DNA of 64,000 nucleotides, from positions 45,211 to 109,210 of the forward strand of contig NZ_CP090961.1 of NCBI RefSeq assembly GCF_021611515.1. Reading direction: 5' to 3'. This DNA is from Mariluticola halotolerans. GTDB lineage: Bacteria; Pseudomonadota; Alphaproteobacteria; Rhizobiales; Devosiaceae. The translations under genes and the position numbers were made by a program. Positions 1-9,142 of this stretch are shown in pieces (the stretch's first letter is position 1; each line of letters begins with the position of its first letter). The notes below the pieces were generated by a model. The model searched no databases, was not told the origin of the DNA, and saw nothing but the letters and a program-made list of their open reading frames with translations.

Positions 1-303
1 CGTCGGCCAGATATTGGCGGCGATTTCGCTGGTGACGGGCCGGCCGGTCCAGATCGAGGTGCCGAAATCGCCATGCAGGACGCCCCATATCCAGTTGGCG
101 TATTGCTGGTAGATGGGCAGGTTGAGCCCCAGCCGCGCTTCGAGTTCGGCAATGCGCTCGGGGGTGATTTCGGTATTGGCACCCAGCATGATGGCCACCG
201 CGTCACCGGGGATCATACGGATCATCAAAAACACAATGATTGAAACCCCGAACAGGACGAAGGCGAGGTCAATCAACCGGCTGAGAAGGAAACGTGGGGT
301 CAC
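1..303 (-). CDS. Peptide-type ABC transporter permease (DppB-like), C-terminus cut by window edge
   Basis: This is the first 101 codons of an inner-membrane permease of the dipeptide/oligopeptide importer class (DppB/OppB), reading leftward out of the window. The N-terminus has basic residues followed by a hydrophobic helix and the motif MIRMIPGDAV. Then comes the loop typical of DppB (LGLNLPIYQQYANWIWG, followed by HGDFGTSI). I chose GTG at 301-303 because no other start codon lies in frame between it and the preceding gene. It lies 90 bases downstream of the binding-protein gene on the same strand, so the two form one operon, presumably continuing into a DppC-type permease outside the window. 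The family is confident; the substrate is inferred from the neighbours. Confidence 0.85.
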   Translation of the reverse strand, partial: MTPRFLLSRLIDLAFVLFGVSIIVFLMIRMIPGDAVAIMLGANTEITPERIAELEARLGLNLPIYQQYANWIWGVLHGDFGTSIWTGRPVTSEIAANIWPT

Positions 304-393
304 GGGCGTCTGGCCTGATTGTGTTTTCGGGTTGGCAGAATGACGGGGAGGCCCCGGCGCGGTAGACAGGCCACAGCGCCGGAGCCGGGAGGA

Positions 394-1893
394 TTACTCG
401 TCGATCGTGACGTTGATCAGGCTGCGCAGGCGCCCGCTCGGGTAAATCTCGAAACCGCTGACGTCGTTATTGACCGCTGTTGACAGCGTGCCATAGGCGA
501 GATGGGCAATCGGCCCTTCGCAGGCAAGCTTGGTCTGCAGCTGGTCATAAATGGCCTTGCGGGCCGCCTGATCGGTTTCGTTCCGGCCTTCATCGAGCAG
601 CGTGTTCACCTCGGCGTCGTCATATTTGAAGACATTGGTGGAGCCGCCGCCAAAGAAGGTGCGGTAGAAATAAAGATCAGGATCGGTGGAGCCGCCATTG
701 GCTGAAACGAACAGGTCAAAATTGGAATTGCGCCAATCCTGCACGAACTGGCCAATTTCCTGATTGATCAGTTCCACCTCGATACCACCCGCGGCCAGCT
801 GCTGCTGGACGATCTGGGCGATATCGCGCGTGTCCTGCCGGGGCAGAACATTCATGGTCAGTTTCAGCGGTGTGGTGATGCCCGCTTCCGCCAGCAATGC
901 CTTTGCGCCTTCAACATCGGTTGAGTAGCAGGAGAATTCGCTGGTATCGAGCGCCCATTCGGTCAGCGCCGGGGAGAGGGGGCCACCGGGGACACCGGCA
1001 CCGAACAGGGCACCATCAATAATGTCCTGACGGTTGAGCAGCATGTTGAGCGCCCGGCGCACGCGCGGATCGGTAAACGGTTCGCGGCTCGCGTTCATGC
1101 CCACCAGCGTATAGGAAAGATCGCGGGTTTCCTGCACGGTGACATTGGGCTGGGCCTTCAGCTGCAGGGCCGTTGCGGGATCGATGCCGGGCAGAATGCC
1201 GTAGTCGCCAGAGCCAAGACCAACCTGACGGGTGGCGGCTTCCGGCACGAATTCAAACCGGACTTCATCCAGTTTGGGCAGGTCGGCATCGCGATAGCCA
1301 TCGAATTTGGTCAGGCTGATAAAGCCGTTGGGCTGCCATTCGCTAAACTGGAACGGGCCGGTGCCGTCCGGGGTCTGCTGCAGGGCGTCCTTGTCGGTTT
1401 CCATTTCCGCGGGGACAATGGCAATGCCGGCCAGCGACGACAGGATCGGCGCAAACGGCGCATCCAGCGTGAACCGGATGGTCAGCGGGTCGATAATGGT
1501 GACCTCTTTGACCGGGGAGATGCGGCTTGCGAGCGGAGAGGCCATTTCCTCGGACTGGACCCGGCGGATGGAGGCGGCAACATCGTCCGCATCCATGGCT
1601 GAACCATCGTGGAAGGTGACGCCTTCGCGCAGCTTGAACGTATAGGTCATGCCGTCTTCAGACACATCCCATGAGGATGCGAGACCGGGCACAACCGCCA
1701 GCCCCTGATCGATGGCGGTCAGGCCTTCGTAAATATTGTCCTGCACGATCAGCACCGAGTTGAAGGCGGTGATCAGATGCGGGTCGAGCCCGGCAGGGGA
1801 AGAATCGATAGCGATATCAAGCGTTGCTGCTGCAGCGCCCCCCGCCATCATCGAAGTCGCCATAAGCGCGACGCAGAGTTTTTTCAAAACCAT
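394..1893 (-). CDS. ABC transporter substrate-binding protein, family 5 (peptide/muropeptide type)
   Basis: This is a periplasmic solute-binding protein of SBP family 5 (DppA/OppA/YejA-like), 499 residues, the usual length. The open frame extends upstream, but ATG at 1891-1893 is the likely start: it has a GGAG ribosome site a few bases before it and begins a clean signal peptide (MVLKKLCVALMATSMMAGG, then AAAA) of about 22 residues. The mature part shows the family pattern LDPH near its start, and YTFKLREGVTFHDG is the classic SBP_bac_5 motif. It is followed by a DppB-type permease on the same strand and is divergent from two cognate ATPases. The presence of anmK in the divergent arm makes cell-wall peptides or anhydro-muropeptides a plausible ligand, but this is inference. 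Confidence 0.9.
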   Translation of the reverse strand: MVLKKLCVALMATSMMAGGAAAATLDIAIDSSPAGLDPHLITAFNSVLIVQDNIYEGLTAIDQGLAVVPGLASSWDVSEDGMTYTFKLREGVTFHDGSAMDADDVAASIRRVQSEEMASPLASRISPVKEVTIIDPLTIRFTLDAPFAPILSSLAGIAIVPAEMETDKDALQQTPDGTGPFQFSEWQPNGFISLTKFDGYRDADLPKLDEVRFEFVPEAATRQVGLGSGDYGILPGIDPATALQLKAQPNVTVQETRDLSYTLVGMNASREPFTDPRVRRALNMLLNRQDIIDGALFGAGVPGGPLSPALTEWALDTSEFSCYSTDVEGAKALLAEAGITTPLKLTMNVLPRQDTRDIAQIVQQQLAAGGIEVELINQEIGQFVQDWRNSNFDLFVSANGGSTDPDLYFYRTFFGGGSTNVFKYDDAEVNTLLDEGRNETDQAARKAIYDQLQTKLACEGPIAHLAYGTLSTAVNNDVSGFEIYPSGRLRSLINVTIDE

Positions 1894-2078
1894 GATGTCT
1901 CCATTTGTTGGGCGCCAGCCTCCAGATCCAGAATAAATCCACTTTAAAACCACTCTGGACAATGAGAACGCTATGGTATTACTCTTTTGATGGCAAGAGC
2001 AACCTTGATCCGTTGGAAACGCCCGGAAACACGGGCGATTTTGACGGCAGAGAAGATCAGTCCTTTGTGGGAGAAGAC
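1894..2078. promoter_or_regulatory. Divergent intergenic region of the peptide-type ABC importer
   Basis: These 185 bases separate the leftward binding-protein/permease operon from the rightward ATPase-hydrolase-anmK operon, so promoters for both must lie here. I see no convincing -35/-10 pair or long palindrome. The AT-richer patch around 1930-1990 is the likeliest promoter area. A ribosome site (GGGAGAAG) precedes the rightward ATG at 2079. Confidence 0.4.
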
Positions 2079-3035
2079 ATGTCGGCGACGCCGCTGCTGA
2101 ACATTGAAGATCTGCATATCGAGGTTGGCGATCGCGCGATTATCGAGGGGGTCTCTCTCTCGATCGCGCCCGGTGAGATGCTGGGCCTGGTTGGGGAATC
2201 GGGTTGTGGCAAGTCGGTGACGGCGCTCTCGATCATGCGGCTTCTGGCCGAGCCGCCGATGCGGATTTCCGCCGGCCGGATCGGTTTTGAAGGCCGCGAT
2301 ATTCTGGGACTGAATGAGGCTGAACTGGAGGCTCTGCGCGGTGATGACATCGCCATGATCTTTCAGGAGCCGATGACCTCGCTTAACCCTGTGTTTACCA
2401 TTGGTGACCAGATCACCGAAGTGGTGCACCTGCACAGGAAGGTCGATCGGGAAGCGGCAAATGCGCGGGCGCTTGAACTGTTGCAACGGGTCGGTATTCC
2501 GGCGCCCGAGGACGCCTTGCAGCGCTATCCGCATCAATTGTCCGGCGGACAGCGCCAGCGGGTGATGATTGCCATGGCCTTGGCGTGCGATCCAAAACTG
2601 CTGGTCGCCGATGAACCCACCACAGCGCTTGATGTGACCGTTCAGGCGCAAATTCTTGACCTGATCGATGACCTGCGCCGGGAAACCGGCATGGCCGTTT
2701 TGCTGATCACCCATGATCTTGGCGTTGTCTCGCAATATTGCGACCGGGTGGCGGTGATGTATGGCGGGCGGGTTGTGGAAGAGGCCAGTGCCAGCGCGTT
2801 GTTTTCTCATCCCCAGCACCGCTACACGGCGGCGCTGTTGCGCACCATTCCCGCTTCCAATCCGCCCGGCGTTGAATTGCCCGCAATCATGGGCACCGTG
2901 CCGCCGCCGGGCCAGCGGCCAGAGGGCTGCACCTTTCATCCGCGCTGCACAGCCCTGGTTGCAAACTGTAAAACACTCATGCCCGCCCTTGAGGGCCAAT
3001 CCCATCTCGTGCGTTGCTGGAACCCTGCCGAATGA
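2079..3035 (+). CDS. Peptide-type ABC transporter ATPase (DppD-like)
   Basis: This is the first of two cytoplasmic ATPases powering the split peptide importer, 318 residues. Walker A ([10 protein letters not shown]) is at about residues 39-48, followed by the Q-loop ([10 protein letters not shown]), the signature LSGGQRQRV, Walker B ([12 protein letters not shown]) and the switch histidine (LITHDLG). The C-terminal oligopeptide-transporter extension carries the cysteine pattern [14 protein letters not shown]. An in-frame extension reaches back to 1905, but ATG at 2079 is preceded by GGGAGAAG and starts exactly at the family N-terminus. The stop codon overlaps the start of the next ATPase (ATGA), so the two are translationally coupled. 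Confidence 0.92.
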   Translation: MSATPLLNIEDLHIEVGDRAIIEGVSLSIAPGEMLGLVGESGCGKSVTALSIMRLLAEPPMRISAGRIGFEGRDILGLNEAELEALRGDDIAMIFQEPMTSLNPVFTIGDQITEVVHLHRKVDREAANARALELLQRVGIPAPEDALQRYPHQLSGGQRQRVMIAMALACDPKLLVADEPTTALDVTVQAQILDLIDDLRRETGMAVLLITHDLGVVSQYCDRVAVMYGGRVVEEASASALFSHPQHRYTAALLRTIPASNPPGVELPAIMGTVPPPGQRPEGCTFHPRCTALVANCKTLMPALEGQSHLVRCWNPAE

Positions 3036-3985
3036 GCCTTTTGGAACTCCGCAATCTGTCGAAAACCTATCCCGGCCAGAACGGGGCCGTGGTGCAGGCC
3101 GTCTCGGATGTGTCGCTGACCATTGAGGCGGGCGAAGTGTTGGGCGTTGTGGGGGAAAGCGGCTGCGGCAAGTCGACCCTTGGGCGGTCGCTATTGCGGC
3201 TGATCGAGCCAAGCGGCGGCGAAATTCTGCTCGATGGCAAGGATTTGATGCAATTGAGCCGCCGGGCGATGAAGCCGGTGCGCCGCGATCTGCAGGTGAT
3301 TTTTCAGGACCCGTTCGGCGCGCTCAACCCGCGCCATACCGTGGGGGGCATTATCGGCGAACCCTTGCGGGTGCACCGCATCGGCACCAAGGCCGAGCAA
3401 GAGGCGCGCATTGCCGAATTACTGGATCTGGTAGGTTTACCGCAGGACGCGGCCGGGCGCTATCCGCATGAATTCTCCGGCGGACAACGCCAGCGCATTG
3501 CCATTGCCCGCGCCCTGGCGCTGAACCCGCGTTTGCTGGTGGCCGATGAAGCCGTGTCGGCGCTTGATGTGTCGATCCAGAGCCAGATCATCAACCTGAT
3601 CGCGGACCTGCAGAAGCGGCTCGACCTCTCGATCATGTTTATCAGTCATGACCTGTCGGTGATCCGCCATGTCAGCGACCGGATTGCGGTGATGTATCTG
3701 GGGCGCGTGGTGGAAATCGGCCCGACCGAAGAAATCATGCAGGCCCCCAAACACCCCTATACAAAGGCCTTACTCTCCGCCATTCCGCGCCCCGGCGTGA
3801 CCCGGCAACAGCGCATTGTCTTGCAAGGCGAATTGCCGGACCCCGCTCACCCGCCCGCCGGGTGTGCCTTCCACACCAGATGTCCCAGTGTTATGCCGGT
3901 TTGCAGTGAAAGCCGCCCGGTTCTGCAACGGGTCGCTGCCAACGAAAAGGATGAGGTTGCATGCCACCTCTATCCCGCAACATGA
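3032..3985 (+). CDS. Peptide-type ABC transporter ATPase (DppF-like)
   Basis: This is the second ATPase of the importer, 317 residues. It has Walker A ([12 protein letters not shown]), the Q-loop (FQDPFGALNPR) typical of DppF, the signature FSGGQRQRI, Walker B (LLVADEAVSALD) and the switch histidine (FISHDLS). The C-terminal extension has a Cys pattern (CAFHTRCPSVMPVC). The start at 3032 overlaps the previous stop by four bases, and its own TGA at 3983-3985 overlaps the ATG of the serine hydrolase, so three proteins are made from one coupled message. Together with the DppD-like protein and the leftward permease and binding protein it would form a complete importer. Confidence 0.92.
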   Translation: MSLLELRNLSKTYPGQNGAVVQAVSDVSLTIEAGEVLGVVGESGCGKSTLGRSLLRLIEPSGGEILLDGKDLMQLSRRAMKPVRRDLQVIFQDPFGALNPRHTVGGIIGEPLRVHRIGTKAEQEARIAELLDLVGLPQDAAGRYPHEFSGGQRQRIAIARALALNPRLLVADEAVSALDVSIQSQIINLIADLQKRLDLSIMFISHDLSVIRHVSDRIAVMYLGRVVEIGPTEEIMQAPKHPYTKALLSAIPRPGVTRQQRIVLQGELPDPAHPPAGCAFHTRCPSVMPVCSESRPVLQRVAANEKDEVACHLYPAT

Positions 3986-4989
3986 CCCTTGAAACGCGTC
4001 TCGACCGGGCCTTCCAGCCACTGGCGACAGCCATTGAAACCGGCCGTATTCCCGGCGGTGTGCTGGGGCTGGTGACCCGCGAGGGTACCCGTGCCATGCG
4101 CGCAATGGGCCATGCCCAGACCGTGCCCGAAAAGCGCGAGATGACGGCAACAACCTGGTTCGATCTGGCCTCGCTCTCCAAGGTGATTTTTACCACGCCG
4201 CGCATTCTGGCGCTGGCGGAAGCGGGTACGATTGATCTGGATGCCCCCCTGATTTCGGTGCTGCCGGACCTGCGCCAATATGATGCCAATGCCTGGGTGC
4301 GGCGGGTGAGTTTTCGCCATTGCCTTGGCCACCAGACCCCGTTCCCGGCGGTTGAACCAATCTATACCTATGGCCGCGACCCGGATCTGTTGCGCACCTT
4401 TATTCTGCAACGCGACTGGCGTGCCGGGCCGCCGGTTTATTCCGATATCAATTTCATTCTTTTAGGCTTTGTGCTTGAGCGGCTGAGCGGCAAGACCATC
4501 CGGCAGATGGACCCCGGCCCCGGCTTTGCCTTTGCCAGTGACCCCAAAGAGACGGCGGCGACTGAAGATTGCACCTGGCGGCACCGGATATTGTGCGGTG
4601 AAGTGCATGACGATAATTGTTCAGCGCTTGAGGGGGCGGGGCATGCCGGCCTGTTTGGTACCGCGGATTCGGTGCTCGATTTTGCGCAAGGCCTGCTTGA
4701 TGGCACTGGCGCGGGCCCCAAGGCAATTGAACTGATGCGCACCCGCCTGTCCGCCAGCCGCACCCACGGATTTGAATGCGCGCGGCCCGGCTGGCCCGGC
4801 GGCGACAAGGCCAATGCCGAGACCATTGGCCATACCGGTTTTACCGGCACTGGCCTCTGGATCGATTTTGCCAATGGACGGGCCTGGACCCTGTTGACCA
4901 ACCGGGTGCACCCCACGCGCCATTTCGACAGCGGCATTGCCGAGTTGCGCCGGGATGTTGGCGACCTTGTGAACGCGGAACAGGATTAA
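3982..4989 (+). CDS. Serine hydrolase of the beta-lactamase/penicillin-binding fold
   Basis: This 335-residue protein belongs to the class C beta-lactamase / EstB-like family. The catalytic SxxK motif (SLSK) is at about residues 64-67. The second motif is YSDINF, with the Tyr-Ser pair conserved and Asp in place of Asn, as in many esterase-like members. A glycine-rich HTGFTGTG near residue 285 occupies the KTG position. No signal peptide is visible, so it is probably cytoplasmic. The start at 3982 overlaps the preceding stop (ATGA), and anmK follows after four bases. Family members include lactamases, esterases and D-peptidases. In this operon a role in trimming imported cell-wall peptides is plausible but unproven. 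Confidence 0.85.
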   Translation: MTLETRLDRAFQPLATAIETGRIPGGVLGLVTREGTRAMRAMGHAQTVPEKREMTATTWFDLASLSKVIFTTPRILALAEAGTIDLDAPLISVLPDLRQYDANAWVRRVSFRHCLGHQTPFPAVEPIYTYGRDPDLLRTFILQRDWRAGPPVYSDINFILLGFVLERLSGKTIRQMDPGPGFAFASDPKETAATEDCTWRHRILCGEVHDDNCSALEGAGHAGLFGTADSVLDFAQGLLDGTGAGPKAIELMRTRLSASRTHGFECARPGWPGGDKANAETIGHTGFTGTGLWIDFANGRAWTLLTNRVHPTRHFDSGIAELRRDVGDLVNAEQD

Positions 4990-4993
4990 GCAA

Positions 4994-6109
4994 ATGAAAC
5001 CGGTTTGGGCGGTCGGCCTGATGACAGGCACGGTGCTGGACGGCAATATTGATGTGGCCTTGCTGAAAACGGATGGCGAGCAGGTGGAAAGCTTTGGGGC
5101 CTATACGCTGGCCCCTTATGACAATGCAATCCGCGACATGCTGGAAGAGACGCTTAATCAGGCGCGGCGCTGGAATTTTGACGGGCCGGAACCGGCGATT
5201 TTTGCCGAATCGGAAGCGGCGCTGACCCGGGCGCAATCGGCGGCGGTGAAAAACCTGGTTGAAAGCGCCGGGCTGACCATGGCCGATATCGGCATTGTCG
5301 GTTTTCACGGCCAGACCGTTTTGCACCGCGCGCCGCAAAAGGGGCGTCTGGGTGCGACCCGCCAATTGGGTGACGGGGCGCTGATGGCCGAAATTCTGGG
5401 CACAAAAGTCGCCTATGATTTCCGCTCCGCTGATATGCGGGAAGGGGGGCAGGGCGCGCCGCTCTCTGCCGCCTATCACGCTGCCCTGCTGCGCGGACTT
5501 GAAGCCAATGGCGATGTGGCCGTGCTCAACCTTGGTGGTGTGGCCAATATCACCTGGTGGGATGGTAAGGATCAGGTGATCGCTTTTGATACCGGCCCGG
5601 CCAATGCGCCGATCAATGATTTCGTCAAATCACTTGGTCTTGGCGAGATGGACCGGGATGGGGCATTGGCGGCCAAAGGCCATGTGGATGAGGCACGGCT
5701 GGCCGAACTGCTGACGCATCCTTATCTGGGTGCGCCCTATCCCAAATCGCTCGACAGGTTTGATTTTACCGCCGAAATGGCCAAAGGCTGCACGGCGGAA
5801 GATGGCGCGGCGCTGTTGACCGCCTTCACCACATCGGCTGTTGGCAAGGCGCTTGACCTGTTGCCGCAACGGCCGCAACGCCTGATTGTGTGCGGTGGCG
5901 GACGGCGCAACCCCGCAATCATGGCGGCCCTGCCCAAACGGGCAGGGGTTGACGTGGTGCCGGCGGAAACCGTTGGCTGGCGCGGTGACGCCATTGAGGC
6001 GGAATGCTTTGCCTTTCTTGCCGTGCGCGTGATGCGCGGCCTGCCAATCAGTTTCCCCGATACAACCGGGGCGCCGGCACCGATGACCGGCGGGCAATTG
6101 GCAGGCTAA
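4994..6109 (+). CDS. anmK: Anhydro-N-acetylmuramic acid kinase
   Basis: AnmK phosphorylates and opens 1,6-anhydro-MurNAc, the product of lytic transglycosylases, to MurNAc-6-phosphate in cytoplasmic peptidoglycan recycling. The 371-residue length is typical. Visible motifs are the N-terminal phosphate-binding MTGTVLDG (residues 10-17), [12 protein letters not shown] (about 103-114), the segment [17 protein letters not shown] with the catalytic Asp, and NLGGVANIT. It starts four bases after the serine hydrolase stop and closes the operon. Its position behind a peptide-type importer supports uptake and reuse of anhydro-muropeptides. No murQ is visible in this window. Confidence 0.95.
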   Translation: MKPVWAVGLMTGTVLDGNIDVALLKTDGEQVESFGAYTLAPYDNAIRDMLEETLNQARRWNFDGPEPAIFAESEAALTRAQSAAVKNLVESAGLTMADIGIVGFHGQTVLHRAPQKGRLGATRQLGDGALMAEILGTKVAYDFRSADMREGGQGAPLSAAYHAALLRGLEANGDVAVLNLGGVANITWWDGKDQVIAFDTGPANAPINDFVKSLGLGEMDRDGALAAKGHVDEARLAELLTHPYLGAPYPKSLDRFDFTAEMAKGCTAEDGAALLTAFTTSAVGKALDLLPQRPQRLIVCGGGRRNPAIMAALPKRAGVDVVPAETVGWRGDAIEAECFAFLAVRVMRGLPISFPDTTGAPAPMTGGQLAG

Positions 6110-6133
6110 AAGCCAATCATTGGCCCGAGACGC

Positions 6134-7024
6134 CTAGCCGAGCGGTGTCGGTGCCGCTTTTGGCTTGGTGCGCATGCTGATGGTGCAGGCGAGAATGATC
6201 AACCCGCCGCCCAGCCAGAAGCGCAACCCCACCGTTTCGCCAAAAAACACATAGCCGAACAGGGCCGCCCAGAGCAGGCCGGTATAATCAATGCTGGCAA
6301 AGATTGAGGCGGGCAGGCGGCGCAAGCCGGCGACCACAAAGATAAAACCGACAGCACCGAGAAAACCGATCAGGGAGATTTGCCAAAGGGTATCGACGGG
6401 CGGCACGATCATTGTTGAGACGGCAAAGGGCAGGGCGGCAATGGCGGCAATTGCCGACTGCGCGAGGATCATCGCGGCCGCCCCTTCATCGCTGGAATGA
6501 TGTTTGAGCAGTACCAGGGCACCGGCATAGCAGACGGGGGCCAGAATGGCTGCGCCCCAGGCCGCAAGGCTGGAGGCGCCGGTGGCGATTATCGGCTCAC
6601 CGCCGAAGATGACGATGAGTGAGCCGACAACACCAAGGGCAATTCCCAAGACAAGCGTGGGTGAGGCCGGTTCCTTCAGAAAGACAATGCCGAGGAATGA
6701 GACATAGATCGGCGCGCTCATGGCCAGTGCCGCGGCAATGGCGAGGGGCAAATGGGTGATGCCATAAAAAAAGAAAAACGCGGTGATGGCCATCAGCACA
6801 CCGCGCAGGGCGTGGCGTTTGAGATTGGCCCTTTGCGGCCAGGCCCGCCGGGTCAGCACCAGGTAGAGCGCCAGCCACAAGGCGGCGCCGGCATAGCGCA
6901 CAAAAACAATCTGCAGTGTGGGCAGGCTGGCGCCGAGATTCTTGGCCACCACATCCATGGCGCAAATCGTGGCGATGCCGCCGGCACCCAAGAGGAAACC
7001 GGAAAGGGAATGACGCTCGCTCAT
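6134..7024 (-). CDS. EamA/DMT-superfamily permease
   Basis: This 296-residue membrane protein has about ten hydrophobic segments arranged as two EamA repeats, typical of drug/metabolite transporters (RhaT/YdcZ relatives). The first repeat starts with FLLGAGGIATICAMDVVAK. The second contains AAILAPVCYAGALVLLKHH and ends with FFGETVGLRFWLGGG, the usual DMT signature before the last helix. It converges on anmK with a 24-base gap. Its start overlaps the stop of the GNAT gene by four bases, so the two are coupled. The substrate cannot be told from sequence. Confidence 0.85.
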   Translation of the reverse strand: MSERHSLSGFLLGAGGIATICAMDVVAKNLGASLPTLQIVFVRYAGAALWLALYLVLTRRAWPQRANLKRHALRGVLMAITAFFFFYGITHLPLAIAAALAMSAPIYVSFLGIVFLKEPASPTLVLGIALGVVGSLIVIFGGEPIIATGASSLAAWGAAILAPVCYAGALVLLKHHSSDEGAAAMILAQSAIAAIAALPFAVSTMIVPPVDTLWQISLIGFLGAVGFIFVVAGLRRLPASIFASIDYTGLLWAALFGYVFFGETVGLRFWLGGGLIILACTISMRTKPKAAPTPLG

Positions 7025-7482
7025 GCTGCATCCAGCCGTTTTTGCAAATAGGTGCGGGTGTGGCCCTTGGGGAAATCGGGCAGTTCGCCGAAAGCCTGAT
7101 AGCCGGCATGTTCATAGGTGCGGCGGGCCGTGGGGCTGAATGTATCAATCAGCGCACCATGACATCCGCGCGCCAGCGCTTCCACCTCGGCGGCAACGAG
7201 CAATTTGCCCGCCAGCCCTTGGCCGCGCAGGCTTTCATCGAGCCAGAGCCACTGGACATAAAGCCAGCCCCAGCCGGTATACCCATAAAGCCCGCCTTTG
7301 ACCTCTCCTGCCGCGCCGCGCACAAAAACCGCCAGATCCTTTCGGCCGGCAGGCGGAAAGACCGCATCATTAAAAGCTGCCAGCCCACCCCGGACAATCG
7401 CCAGATCACCCTCGGCAGGGTCGGCTGTGACGCTGAGCGACAATCCACCATCAAGCGGGATGGCATCGGACGAAAGAGACAT
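7021..7482 (-). CDS. GNAT-family N-acetyltransferase
   Basis: This 153-residue protein is a small single-domain acyl-CoA N-acyltransferase. The acetyl-CoA binding motif A is seen as LDESLRGQGLAGKLL, followed by the C-terminal AGYQAFGELPDFPKGHT typical of the family. It is first in a two-gene leftward operon, with a four-base overlap with the DMT permease gene; such GNAT-permease pairs are often resistance or detoxification modules. It lies near the pseudaminic acid locus but is transcribed away from it and does not look like PseH. Confidence 0.8.
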   Translation of the reverse strand: MSLSSDAIPLDGGLSLSVTADPAEGDLAIVRGGLAAFNDAVFPPAGRKDLAVFVRGAAGEVKGGLYGYTGWGWLYVQWLWLDESLRGQGLAGKLLVAAEVEALARGCHGALIDTFSPTARRTYEHAGYQAFGELPDFPKGHTRTYLQKRLDAA

Positions 7483-7763
7483 GAAAACAACTACCTGAGC
7501 CTGAAATTACGCCCGGAGTTTTGCCGATATGGCGGGGGGTGTAAAGCGGATGTGGGGGGTGCGGCGTGGAAAGCGGCAGTTATCAGCTAAAGCCACAGCT
7601 CAAACGCATGGCATGGGTTCAGAACGGCTTTTTGGGGGCGGAATATGTGCATAACGCGTTTGAAAGTCGCCCAGCCAATTGGGGAACGTCCGCTTAAAAG
7701 TTGCGCGAGCAGGTCATTGCGAAGTAAGCACACCAGAGCTACGCAATGTGAAAGTTCCACTCT
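7483..7763. promoter_or_regulatory. Intergenic region upstream of the glycan locus
   Basis: These 281 bases lie between the divergent GNAT and UDP-sugar dehydrogenase genes and must carry promoters for both directions. I see G-rich tracts around 7530-7570 and no plausible small gene, RNA fold or strong -35/-10 pair. The dehydrogenase start at 7764 lacks a strong Shine-Dalgarno sequence. Confidence 0.4.
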
Positions 7764-9041
7764 ATGATAAAAAGCAGTGAAGCCAAACTGGCGGTGATTG
7801 GGCTGGGTTATGTCGGTCTGCCATTGGCTGTCGAATTTGGCAAAGTGCGGTCTGTGGTGGGGTTCGATATTGATGCTCACCGGATCAACGAGCTGATTCA
7901 GGGAAATGATCATACCCGTGAAGTAGAGGCGGAAGAGCTCAAGTCGGCTTCGGGGCTGGCGTTGACGAGTGACGTCAAGGATTTGCGGGATTGCAGCTGC
8001 TTTATTGTTACGGTTCCAACCCCCATAGATCAGGCCAAGCGTCCTGATCTTCGACCTCTTTTGGCGGCTACCGAGACCGTGGCCGGCGCCTTAAAGGCGG
8101 GGGATGTTGTGATCTATGAGTCGACCGTTTATCCGGGATGCACAGAGGAAGAATGTGTTCCGTTGCTTGAAGCGAAGTCGGGACTTAAGTTCAACGTTGA
8201 TTTTTTCGTAGGATATTCACCCGAGCGGATCAATCCGGGCGACAAGGCTCATCGGCTGACGACGATTACCAAAGTCACATCCGGCTCGAACGCAGCAGCC
8301 AGCGTTTTTGTTGACGATCTTTATCGCAGCATCATTACCGCGGGGACGCATCGGGCGGCGTCTATCAGGGTGGCAGAAGCGGCGAAAGTCATTGAAAACA
8401 CGCAACGTGACCTGAACATTGCCTTGATAAACGAACTGGCCATTATCTTTAACAAGCTGGACATTGATACGAGCGCGGTGCTGAAGGCTGCAGGCAGCAA
8501 GTGGAACTTTTTGCCGTTTCGCCCCGGGCTTGTCGGGGGACACTGTATCGGTGTGGACCCCTACTATCTGACGTATAAGGCCGAGGCTATTGGCTATCAT
8601 CCGCACATCATTTTGGCCGGGCGTCGGTTGAACGACAGTATGGGCGCCTATGTCGCGTCCCAGCTCATCAAGGCCATGATGAAAAAGCGGGTACATGTGG
8701 AGGGCGCGCGGGTTCTGATAATGGGGCTGACCTTCAAGGAGAATTGCCCCGATCTGCGGAACACGCGCGTTGTTGATATCGCCCGTGAACTGCAAGAGTA
8801 TAATTGTGGCGTCGACATCTATGATCCATGGGTGGATGCGAAAGAAGCAGAAGCTGAACACGCTCTATCCATTGTGAAGCGGCCGGACGAGAACACCTAC
8901 AGTGCTATAATCGTGGCAGTGGCGCATGATGAGTTTCGGGAGATGGGGGCGGCCCGGATAAGAAGTCTCGGCACAAAGAACTGTATCGTCTACGATCTCA
9001 AATCCATTTTCGAACCTGAAGAGACTGATCTGCGGTTGTAG
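7764..9041 (+). CDS. tviB: UDP-N-acetylhexosamine 6-dehydrogenase (TviB/WbpO type)
   Basis: This 425-residue enzyme of the UDP-glucose/GDP-mannose dehydrogenase family oxidises C6 of a UDP-sugar twice with NAD to a uronic acid, probably UDP-GlcNAc or UDP-GalNAc. The NAD-binding motif [12 protein letters not shown] is at residues 11-22. The central [20 protein letters not shown] helix follows, and the catalytic cysteine sits in [13 protein letters not shown]. The C-terminal domain has [17 protein letters not shown], a hallmark of the TviB/WecC group. It opens the long rightward glycan locus. The AsnB-type amidotransferases downstream could amidate the uronic acid it makes; that link is inference. 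Confidence 0.9.
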   Translation: MIKSSEAKLAVIGLGYVGLPLAVEFGKVRSVVGFDIDAHRINELIQGNDHTREVEAEELKSASGLALTSDVKDLRDCSCFIVTVPTPIDQAKRPDLRPLLAATETVAGALKAGDVVIYESTVYPGCTEEECVPLLEAKSGLKFNVDFFVGYSPERINPGDKAHRLTTITKVTSGSNAAASVFVDDLYRSIITAGTHRAASIRVAEAAKVIENTQRDLNIALINELAIIFNKLDIDTSAVLKAAGSKWNFLPFRPGLVGGHCIGVDPYYLTYKAEAIGYHPHIILAGRRLNDSMGAYVASQLIKAMMKKRVHVEGARVLIMGLTFKENCPDLRNTRVVDIARELQEYNCGVDIYDPWVDAKEAEAEHALSIVKRPDENTYSAIIVAVAHDEFREMGAARIRSLGTKNCIVYDLKSIFEPEETDLRL

Positions 9042-9103
9042 GTCAGAGGCCTTTATTTGATTCCGGCGCCAGACTGCCGACAGGATAAGCGCAATACAAA
9101 AAA

Positions 9104-9125
9104 GGCTGCATTGATTGATGCAGCC
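9104..9125 (-). terminator. Hairpin with T-run on the minus strand
   Basis: A perfect 8-base-pair stem (9104-9111 with 9118-9125) and a 6-base loop are seen. On the plus strand it is preceded by six A residues, so on the minus strand it reads as a rho-independent terminator with a T6 tail. No minus-strand gene needs it. On the plus strand it sits just ahead of the ribosome site of the ABC flippase gene. Confidence 0.5.
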
Positions 9126-9142
9126 GGAGAAAACCTCAGTCC

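Noticed and set aside
1971..3212. A 413-codon open frame on the minus strand
   Set aside because: It is antisense to the DppD-like ATPase, whose motifs are complete; the long frame is a by-product of GC-rich codon bias.
7021..7482. The GNAT gene as the missing PseH
   Set aside because: It is transcribed away from the pse genes, coupled to a DMT permease, and its motifs are those of general small GNAT proteins.
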